From Adenophora triphylla var. japonica (lineage: Eukaryota > Streptophyta > Magnoliopsida > Asterales > Campanulaceae), in assembly GCA_022495995.1 (NCBI GenBank), contig JAFEMH010001452.1, positions 407,581 through 471,580 on the forward strand: 64,000 nucleotides of DNA, in the 5' to 3' direction. This document shows, one piece after another, positions 51,904 through 62,008 of this stretch; positions within the stretch are counted from its first letter, which is position 1, and every line of letters starts with the position of its first letter. Made by a program: the position numbers and the translations under genes. The notes under the pieces are model-generated. The model was not told where the DNA came from, did not search any database, and was given only the letters and a program-made list of their open reading frames with translations.

Positions 51904-53805
51904 CACTACAAGAAACACACTCATTAGGGTCGGCCCGTCACCGTCCCTAAAGCCCAATTTGCCGTCCCTAAAAGTATTTGGGTCGGCCTTAAGGACGGGA
52001 CTTTGGGGTCCGGAATAAAGGGCGACTCTAATACTTTGGGACCCCCGTCACCGTCCCTAATAAGTTTTTAAAGACGGCATGCATCGGTCTTTAAAATTAA
52101 TTTGGCGGGGATTATTTTGGAGCCAATTTGTTTTTGGGACGAGGTAATAGGGTCGGATTTGCCGACCCTAATATTAATTTAGCGCCAATTTAAATTTTCC
52201 CCGGGAAATTATTAGGGACATGCGTCGCCGACCCTAATATTAATTTAGCGCCAATTTATTTTTGTCCGGGAAATTATTAGGGACGCACGTTGCCGACCCT
52301 AATGTAATTTTGCGCCAAAATATAATTTTGGAGGGAAAGATTTAAGGTCGGCTTTCAACGACCCAAACAAGCTTGTTTCCCAAAATATAAATCTTAATCA
52401 TCAATATGAACTACTCCATTCGTCTCAAAATGAATTGAATGTTCATTCTTTTATATATACTAAATGAATTGTAATTATATAATAAAACCAAACCTAAAAA
52501 TCAAAATTCAAACACACTTTGCAATAAAATTGCTATTATAGATCAAAAGACAACTATTTCATTAAGAAAAACTCAACCTAATTTGGTACTACCGTCTCGC
52601 CAAGATCGAAAAGGACATCATAAATCTATAACACATCCATGCTTAGTTCAACCACTTAATATTTGAACAAAAAATGTACGCAAAAACTCAGTAAAACTAT
52701 GATAAACAAAATAAATGCATCAACGTTGATAGTGCTTAACTTGGTTGCTCAGCATCTACGATCTTTTTCCTTCACATATCTGCGATGAGGAAAAACGCAA
52801 TTCAAATTTAAGTCACAATTCATCAACAAAGATTTCATTTCGGATGGAAAACCATTAAATACCATCTTCAAGTGGTTACTATAAACTTCATAATATCACA
52901 AGACTTGCACAATTTACAGTCAAATCAAAGAAGCCAGTAATGTCAAATGACCCACAATTTAAACAAAGCAAGCATGTGAATTATGAATGTATCGAGAGGG
53001 TGAGTGGCAGCAGTGCCTAAAGTGAGAGCCCCTATGGCAGCAAGCATGTGAATTATGAATGTCTGGTTCTTCAAGAATTCATCCACCCGAAAGATTACCG
53101 AAGTACTAAGATTACTGACCCAAAGATAAGAGTTGACAACAAAAAGCACGACCAAGAATAAAACCAAATACTAAAGGATCGAAAAGCTACAAGACATCCG
53201 TAATATTAAGACGACCAGTGGACCAAAACTGAGAAATCAAAAAAAGCAAAGAAGGTCAGAATGCAACAACAATGTGGGGTCAGATTACTCCATCAAAATA
53301 TTAGTGCACATTTGTTAAACAATAATCATGATCTTTCCATGTTCCTTGAACTGTTCCGTAATGAAATTGGCATAAACGTGACATGAAACGACCGTTGTTG
53401 CATGCCAAACAAGCACTTGACATTTTGACAAATGATCCAAAAAGACCGGACAGTACGAGAACATTTAAAAGACAAAACCCACAATAGTATAACTTGCAGA
53501 TAACACCTAGAAACCCCATAATTCAAGACAGCTGAAGTTCATGCTAAGTAGGATACGCAAGAATGAGACAACAGGCGAGACTTTCAATCAAACAGGTGGT
53601 GGGCATTATCACTGGACCCAAATTGCTTTAAGTAAAGCTAATTATACAAGTATCAAAAAGGTCAATGTTTCAAAAAAATATCCCTAACTGATGGATGATA
53701 TTTTTTGTGCAACAAACACCCTCGTTGTCAAGGGCAAAGCTAGGGGAATAAAAGAAGCATATAAAAAGATAAATACAAGGTGACAATTTTATTGCTTGTA
53801 TCAAT
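51904..53805 (+). mobile_element. CACTA transposon end, truncated
   Basis: It begins CACTACAAGAAAC, the classic CACTA terminal repeat. Subterminal repeats of GTCCCTAA, GGGTCGGC and CCGACCCTAA in both orientations follow over about 450 bp. No CACTA terminus is visible near 53800. The satellite resumes in a different phase with about 90 bp of monomer missing, so the right end was deleted. From 52400 onward the sequence is AT-rich and unidentified except for a possible gene fragment near 53000. No transposase is present. Confidence 0.75.
52960..53090 (-). pseudogene. Possible captured fragment of a mitochondrial carrier gene
   Basis: On the minus strand the reading FIIHMLAAIGALTLGTAATH continues into PLDT, resembling the first helix and P-x-[DE] signature of mitochondrial carrier proteins. 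A 22-bp direct repeat (GCAAGCATGTGAATTATGAA plus TG) flanks it at 52969 and 53039, repeating FIIHML. It would be a small exon fragment captured by the CACTA element. The match is short and made by eye, so confidence is low. Confidence 0.28.
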
Positions 53806-56800
53806 GGTGGATCCGTCCACCAAAAATTTGGCTAAAACGGAGGTCGTTTTCATGGTGAAAATGACCCTTTGCGAAATTTCCCGATTCCCCAAAGGGGGTA
53901 GTACTCGCATTTTTGGGCTCTCTAGCACTAGTAGCCAAATACCTTCCTTTTTACAACCAATCCAATAGAACATTTGAAAGGATCAGCCCATCAAAAATTT
54001 GGCTCAAACGGAGGTCATTTTCATGGTGAAAATCACCATTTACAAAATTTCCCGATTTCCCAAAGAGGGTAGTACACGCATTTTTGGGCTCCCGGGCACT
54101 AGTAGCGAAATACCCTCCTTTTTTCAACCAATCCAATAGAACATTTGAAAGGATCCACCCACCAAAAATTTGGCTCAAACGGAGGTCGTTTTCATGGTGA
54201 AAATCACCATTTACGGAATTTCCCGATTCCCCAAAGGGTACACGCATTTTTGGGCTCCCGGGCACTAGTAGCTAAATACCCTCCTTTTTTCAACCAATCT
54301 AATATAACATTTGAAAGGATCCGCCCACCAAAAATTTGGCTCAAACGGAGGTCGTTTTCATGGTGAAAATCACCATTTACGAAATTTTCCGATTCCCCAA
54401 AGGGGTACACGCATTTTTGGGCTCCCGGGCACTAGTAGCCAACTACCCTATTTTTTCAACCAATCAAATAGAACATTTGAAAGGATCAGCCCACCAAAAA
54501 TTTGGCTCAAACGGAGGTCGTTTTCATGGTGAAAATCACCATTTACGAAATTTCCTGATTCCCTAAAGGGGGGTAGTACACACAGTTTTGGGCTCTCGGG
54601 CACTAGTAGACAAATACCATCCTTTTTTCAACCAATCCAATAGAACATTTGAAAGGATCAGCCTACCAAAAATTTGGCTCAAACGGGGATTGTTTTCATG
54701 GTGAAAATCACCATTTACGAAATTTCCCGATTCCCCAAAGGGGGTCGTACACGCACTTTTGGGCTCCGGGAACTAGTAGCCAAATACCCTCCTTTTTCAA
54801 TCAATCATATAGAACATTTGAAAAGATCCGTCCACCAAAATTTGGCTCAAACGGAGGTCGTTTTCATGGTGAAAACCACCATTTACGAAATTTACCGATT
54901 CCCCAAAGGGGGTTTTCAACCAATCCAATAGAACATTTGAAAGGATACGCCCACCAAAAATTTGGCTCAAACGGAGGTCGTTTTCATGGTGAAAATCATC
55001 ATTTACGAAATTTCCCGATTCCCCAAAGGGGTACACTCATTTTTGGGCTCCCGGAACTAGTAGCCAAATACCATCCTTTTTCAACCAATCCAATAAAACA
55101 TTTGAGAGGATCCGTCCACAAAACATTTAGCTCAAACGGAGGTCTTTTTCATGGTGAAAATCACTATTTTCGAAATTTCCCGATTCCCCAAAGGGGGTAG
55201 TACACGCATTTTTGGGCTCTCGAGCACTAGTAGCCAAATACCCTCATTTTTTCAACCAATCCAATAGATCATTTGAAAGGATCCACCCACCAAAAATTTA
55301 GCTCAAACGGAGGTCGTTTTCATGGTGAAAATCACCATTTACTAAATTTCCCGATTCCCAAAGGGGTAGTACACGCAGCTTTGGGCTCCCGGGCACAAGT
55401 AGCCAAATACCCTCCTTTTATCAACCAATCCAATAGAACATTTGAAAGGATCCGCCCATCAAAAATTTGGCTCAAATGGAGGTCGTTTTCATGGTGAAAA
55501 TGACCATTTATGAAATTTCCCGATTCCCTAAAGGGGGTAGTACATGCAGTTTTGGGCTCCAGGGCAATAGTATCCAAATACCCTCCTTTTTTCAACCAAT
55601 CCAATATAGCATTTGAAAGTATCCGCCCATCAAAAATTTTGCTCAAACGGAGGTTGTTTTCATCGTGAAAATCATCATTTACGAAATTTCCCGATTCCCC
55701 AAAGGGGGTAATACTCGCAGTTTTGGGCTCTCGGGCACTAGTAGCCAAATTCCCTCCTTTTTTCAACCAATCCAATAGAACATTTGTAATGATCCTCCCA
55801 CCAAAAATTTGGCTCAAACAGAGGATTTTCATGGTGAAATCACCATTTACGAAATTTCCCAATTCCTCAAAGGGGGTAGCACACGCATTTTTGGGCTCTC
55901 GGGCACTAGTAGCCAAATAGCCTCCTTTTTTCAACCAATCCAATAGAACAATTGAAAGGATCAACCCACCAAAAATTTGGCTCAAACGGAGGTCGTTTTC
56001 ATGGTGAAAACCACCATTTAAGAAATTTACTGATTCCCCAAAGGGATTTTCAACCAATCCAATAGAACATTTGAAAGGATACGCCCAACAAAAATTTGGC
56101 TCAAACCGAGGTTGTTTTCATGGTGAAAATCACCATTTCACGAAATTTCCCGATTCCCCAAATGGGTACACGCATTTTTAGGCTCTCGGGAACTAGTAGC
56201 CAAATACCATCCTTTTTTCAACCAATCCAATAAGACATTTGAAAGGATCCGCCCACAAAAAACTTGGCTCAAACGGAGGTCTTTTTCATGGTGAAAATCA
56301 CCATTTACGAAATTTCCCGATTCCCCAAAGGGGGGGTAGTACACGCATTTTTGGGCTCCCGAGCACTAGTAGCCAAACACCCTCCTTTTTTCAACCAAAT
56401 CAATAGAACATTTGAAAGGATCCGCTCACCTAAAATTTAGCTCAAACGGAGGTCGTTTTCATGGTGAAAATCACCATTTACGAAATTTCCCGATTCCCCA
56501 CAGGGGGGTAGTACACGAAGTTTCGGGCTCCCGTGCACTAGTAGCCAAATACCCTCCTTTTATCAACCAATCCAGTAGAACATTTGAAATGATCCACCCA
56601 CCAAAAATTTGGCTCAAACGGAGGTCGTTTTCATGGTGAAAATGACCATTCTACGAAATTTCCCGATTTCCAAAAGGGGGTAGCTCACGCAGTTGTGGGC
56701 TCCCGTGCACTAGTATCCAAATACCCTCCTTTTTTAAACCAATCCAATATAGCATTTGAAAGGATCCGCCCATCAAAAATTTGGCGCAAACTGAGGTTGT

Positions 56801-59015
56801 TTTCATTGTGAAAATCACCATTTACGAAATTTCCCGATTCCCCAAAGGGGTAATACTCAGCTTTGGGCTCTCGGGCACTAGTAGCCAAATTCCTTCCTTT
56901 TTTTCAACCAATCAATTAGAACATTTGAAATGAACCTCCCACCAAAAATTTGGCTCAAACGGAGGTTGTTTTCATGGTGAAAATCACCATTTACGAAATT
57001 TCCCAATTCCCCAAAAGGGGTAGCACACGCATTTTTGGGCTCCCGGGCACTAGTAGCCAAATACCCTCCTTTTTTCAACCAATCCAATAGAACATTTGAA
57101 AGGATCAGCCCACCAAAAATTTGGCTCCAAATGGAGGTCTTTTTCATGGTGAAAATCACCATTTACGAAATTTCCCGATTCCCCAAAGGGGGTAGTACAC
57201 GCATTTTTGCGCTCCCGGGCACTAGTAGCCAAATACCCTCCTTTTTTCAACCAATCCAATAGAACATTTGAAAGGACTCGCCCACCAAAAATTTGGCTCA
57301 AACGGAGGTCATGTTCATGATGAAAATCACCATTTACGAAATTTTCCGATTCGCCAAAGGGAGAGTACACGCATTTTGGGCTCCAGAGAACTAGCGGCCA
57401 AATAACCTCCTTTTTTCAACCAATCCAATAGAAAATTTGAAAGGATCTGCCCACCAAAAATTTAGCTCAAACGGAGGTCGTTTTCATGGTGAAAATAACT
57501 ATTTACAAAATTTCCCGATTCGCCAAAGGGTAGTACACGCATTTTCGGGCTCCCGAGAACTAGTAGCCAAATACCCTCATTTTATCAACCAATCCAATAG
57601 AAAATTTGAAAGGATCCGCCCACCAAATATTTGGCTCAAAGTACACGCAGTTTAGGGCTCTCGGGCACTAATATCCAAATGCCATCCTTTTTTCAACCAA
57701 TCCAATAGAACATTTGAAAGGATCCTCCCACCAAAAATTTGGCTCAAACGGAGGTCGTTTTCATGGTGAAAATGACCATTTACGAAATTTTTCGATTCCC
57801 CAAAGGGGGTATAGTACACGCAGTTTTGGGCTCCCGAGTACTAGTATCCAAATACCCTCCTTTTTTCAACCAATCCAATATAGCATTTGAAAGGATCCGC
57901 CCACCAAAAATTTGGCTCAAACGGAGGTCATTTTCATGGTGAAACCATTTATGAAATTTCCCGATTCGCCAAAGGGGGAGTACACGCATTTTTGGGCTCC
58001 CGGGCACTAGCTGCCAAATATCCTCTTTTTTTCAACCAATCCAATTGAACATTTGGAAGGATCCTCCCACAAAAAAATTGGCTCAAACGGAGGTCGTTTT
58101 CATGTTGCAAATCACCATTTACAAAATTTCCCGATTCCCCATAGGGAGTACTCGCATTTTTGGGCTCCTAGGCACTATTAGCCAAATACCCTCCTTTTTT
58201 CAACCAATCCAATAGAAAATTTGAATGGATCAGTCCATCAAAAATTTGGCTCAAACGGAGGTCGTTTACATGGTGAAAATCACCATTTACGAAATTTCCC
58301 GATTCCCCAAAGGGGGTATAGTACACGCATTTTTGGGCTCCCGGGCACTAGTAGCCAAATACCCTCTTTTTTTCAACCAATCCAATAGAACATTTGAAAG
58401 GATCAGCCCACCAAAAATTTGGCTCAAACGGAGGTCGTTTTCATGGTGAAAATCAACATTTACGAAATTTCCTAATTCCCCAAAGAGGGTAGTACACGCA
58501 GTTTTGGGCTCTCGGGCACTAGTAGCCAAATACCATCCTTTTTTCAACCAATCCAATAGAACGTTTGAAAGGATCCGCCAATAAAAATTTGGCTCAAACG
58601 GAGGTCGTTTTCATGATGAAAATCACCATTTACGAAATTTCCCGATTCCCCAAAGGGGGTAGCTCACGCATTTTTGGGCTCCCGGGCACTAGTAGCCAAA
58701 TACCCTCCTTTTTTCAACCAATCCAATAGAACATTTGAAAGGATCTGCCCACCAAAAATTTGGCTCAAACGGAGGTCGTTTTCATGGTGAAAATTACCAT
58801 TTACGGAATTTCACGATTTCCCAAAGGGGTAGTACACGCTTTTTTTGGGCTCCAGGAGGCACTAGTAGCCAAATACCCTCCTTTTTTCAACAATTCTAAT
58901 AGAACATTTGAAAAGATCCGCCCACCAAAAATTTGGCTCAAACGGAGGTCGCTTCCATGGTGAAATTCACTATTTACGAAATTTCCTGATTCCCAAAAAG
59001 GGGTACCGTACACGC
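53806..59015 (+). repeat. Satellite array, main segment (about 31 monomers)
   Basis: Head-to-tail monomers measured from CATTTGAAAGG to CATTTGAAAGG give 163-175 bp, mostly 165-172. Two 119-bp deleted monomers begin at 54815 and 55949, inside a seven-unit block of 1134 bp that recurs next to itself. Each monomer carries overlapping inverted repeats TTTTCA-TGG-TGAAAA and ATGGTG-AAAAT-CACCAT. Long open frames on both strands result from monomers near a multiple of three and are not genes. Confidence 0.9.
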
Positions 59016-59883
59016 TAGGGGTGTGCACCAAAATCGGAAAACCGAAAAAACCGGACCGAAACCGAGAAAACCGGACCGAAAAAAAACCGAAACCGAAAAA
59101 ACCGAAATGTTAATGGTTTTAACCATAAAAAACCGAAACTTTCGGTTTCGGTTTTGGTTTCAAATGAAGAACATAGCCGATAAAACCGAACCTAACCGAT
59201 ATTATTAAAGCAACGTGTCACTTTAATATATATATATATTTCATCTTCTCATCTTGCTATAGAGTTAAAATTATGCTTACGATAGTTTAACTGTTAAACG
59301 ATTATTGCATCTTTCCTTCATTTGAGGAGCTCTCCAAGTACCACAGTCGAACTTTGAGGCTTGTTTGCCATTTTTAAGCTCAAGTAAAGTGGCAATTCAA
59401 TCGAAAATCAAGAGATTCAAGACAATCAAAGTGGTAAGGCTTCATCCTACAATGCATACACAATCAAAGTGACTCGAGCTTCATCCTACGATGCATACAC
59501 AATCAAAGTGGTGAGCTTCATCCTACAATGCATGGCACTAACTCTCACACACATTCCACACACTAATGTTTAAAAGGGGATTCTTAAAGCAGTTATTAAA
59601 CACTCACACACTTCCACACACTAATGTTTAAAAGGGGATTCTTAAACAGATTATTAGAACATATAATTATACTATTAAAATGACGTGTCATTTTAATATA
59701 TATATAAACCATCAATATATGCATGTTCTTCTCATCTTGTTGAAACCGAACGACACCGAACCAAACCGACACCAAACCGAAACCGAATAAAGCCGAAGCA
59801 CGGTTTTAAAATACAAAAACCGATATCTTTCGGTTCGGTTTCGGTTTTAGCCTAAAACCGAACCAAGCGGACCCGAGCACAAA
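59016..59883 (+). mobile_element. hAT-like non-autonomous element (868 bp) in the satellite
   Basis: It is flanked by a perfect 8-bp TSD GTACACGC (59008-59015 and 59884-59891), the length expected for hAT. It starts TAGGGGTGTGCACC, typical of hAT ends; the right terminus is degenerate (GACCCGAGCACAAA). Both ends are rich in AAACCGAAAC in inverted arrangement. Inside are three copies of a roughly 42-46-bp repeat (AATCAAAGTG...TTCATCCTAC) and two copies of a repeat ending TGTTTAAAAGGGGATTCTTA. No transposase is present. Confidence 0.78.
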
Positions 59884-59891
59884 GTACACGC

Positions 59892-62008
59892 ATTTTTGGG
59901 CTCTCGGGCACTAGTATCCAAATACCCTTCTTTTTTCAACCAATCTAATAGAACATTTGAAAGGATCAGCCTACCAAAAATTTGGCTCAAACGGGGGTCG
60001 TTTTCATGGTGAAAATCACCATTTACGAAATTTCTCGATTCCCCAAAGGGGGCCGTACACGCATTTTGGGCTCCCGGGAACTAGTAGCCAAATACAATCA
60101 ATTATTCAACCAATCTTATAGAACATTTGAAAGGATCTGCCCACCAAAAATTTGGCTCAAACGGAGGTCGTTTTCATGGTGAAAAGCACCATTTACGAAA
60201 TTTCCGATTCCCCGAATGGGGTGAGTACACGCATTTTTGGGCTCTCGGGCACTAGTAGACAAATACCCTTTTTTTTCAACCAATCCAATAGAACATTTGA
60301 AAGGATCAGCCCACCAAAAATTTGGCTCAAACGGAGATCGTTTTATGGTGAAAATCACCATTTACGAAATTTCCCGATTCCCAAAAGGGTACACGCATTT
60401 TTGGGCTCCGGGAACTATTAGCATTTAAAATACCACTCCTTTTTTAAACCAATCTTATAGAACATTTGAAAGGATCAGCGCCACCAAAAATTTGGCTCAA
60501 ACGGAGGTCGTTTTCATAGTGAAAAGCGCCATTTACGAAATTTACCGATTCCGAAAGGGCGTACACGCATTTTTGGGCTCCCGGGAACTTGTAGCCAAAT
60601 ACCCTCCTCTTTTCAACCAATCCAATAGAACATTTGAAAGGATCACCCCACAAAAAATTTGGCTTAAACGGAGGTCGTTTTCATGATGAAAATGACCATT
60701 TACAAAATTTCGATTCCCTGAAGAGTAATACACACATTTTTGGGCTCTCGGGCACAAGTAGCCAAATACCCTTGCCTGGCTTTTCAACCAATCTTATAGA
60801 ACATTTGAAAGGATCCTCCCACCAAAATTTTGGCTCAAACGGAGGTTGTTTTCATGGTGAAAATCACAATTCTACGAAATTTCCCGATTCGCAAATGGGG
60901 TCGTACACGCATTTAGGCTCCCGAGAACTAGTAGTTAAATACCCTCCATTTTTCAACCAATCCAATAGAATATTTGAAAGGATCATCCCACCAAAAATTT
61001 GGCTCAAACGAAGGTCATTTTCATGGTGAAAATCACCATTTACGAAATTTTCAGATTCGCGAAGGGGGGTAGTACACGCATTTTTGGGCTCCCGGGAACT
61101 AGTAGCCAAAGACCCTCCTTTTTCAACCAATACAATAGAAAATTTGAAAGGATCCATCTACCAAAAATTTGGCTCAAACGGAGGTCGTTTTCATGGTGAA
61201 AATCACCATTTACGAAATTTCCCGATTCCCCGAGCGGGTAGTACACGCAGTTTGGGATCTCGGGCACTAGTAGCCAAATCCCTCCTTTTTCAACCAATCC
61301 AATAGAACATTTGAAAGGATCCGCCCACTAAAAATTTGGATCAAACGGAGGTCGTTTTCATGGTAAGAGAAATCACCATTTAAGAAATTTCCCACAGGTT
61401 CCCCAAAAGGGGTATGGCACCTGTGAATTTTTTGGGCTCCAGGGCACTAGTAGCCTTCACATACCATCCAACTTTTTTCAACCAATCCATCTGGGAATAG
61501 AACATTTGAAGAGGTATCACGCCCACCAAAAATTTGAGCTTAAACGGAGGTCGTTTTCATAGGTGAAGAAAATGACCATGTTACAAAATTTCCCGATTCC
61601 CCAGAAGGATGTACAACGCATTTTTGGGCTCTGCGCATTAGTAGCCAAATGCCCTTCTTTTTCAACCAATCTTGCACGCAGAATATTTGAAAAGGATCCA
61701 CCCGACAAAATTTTGGCTCAAACGGGAGGTTATTTCATGTTGAAAATCACCATTCTACGAAATTTCCACGATTCACGAGAAAGGGGACCAGGTACACGCA
61801 TTTTTGGGCTCAGAGAGACTAGTAGTCAAATACCCTCCTTTTTCAACCAATCGATAGAGCATTTGAAATGATAAAATCCCACCAAAAATTTGAAAGCTCG
61901 AACGGAGGTCATTTTCATGCCGGTGAAAATCACCATTTACGAAATTTCCCGATTCCCCAAGCGGGTAGTACACGCAAATAGTTTTGGGCTCTCGGGCACT
62001 AGTAGGCC
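59892..62008 (+). repeat. Satellite array, third segment
   Basis: The plus orientation continues after the hAT-like insertion for about 12 monomers. From about 61350 the monomers accumulate many small insertions (for example GGTAAGAGAAATCACC and CCACAGGTTCCCC) not seen upstream. Confidence 0.87.

Noticed and set aside
54649..56057. Long open frames in the satellite (for example 54649-55200 plus and 55332-56057 minus) with repeated FGSNGGRFHGENHH-type peptides
   Set aside because: Monomers near a multiple of three keep frames open by chance. Frames are open on both strands and vary with each indel. No start context or non-repeat coding sequence supports a gene.
59023..59208. Small lysine/threonine-rich ORF at the left end of the hAT-like element
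   Set aside because: It is a translation of ACCGAAA-type terminal repeats, not a protein.
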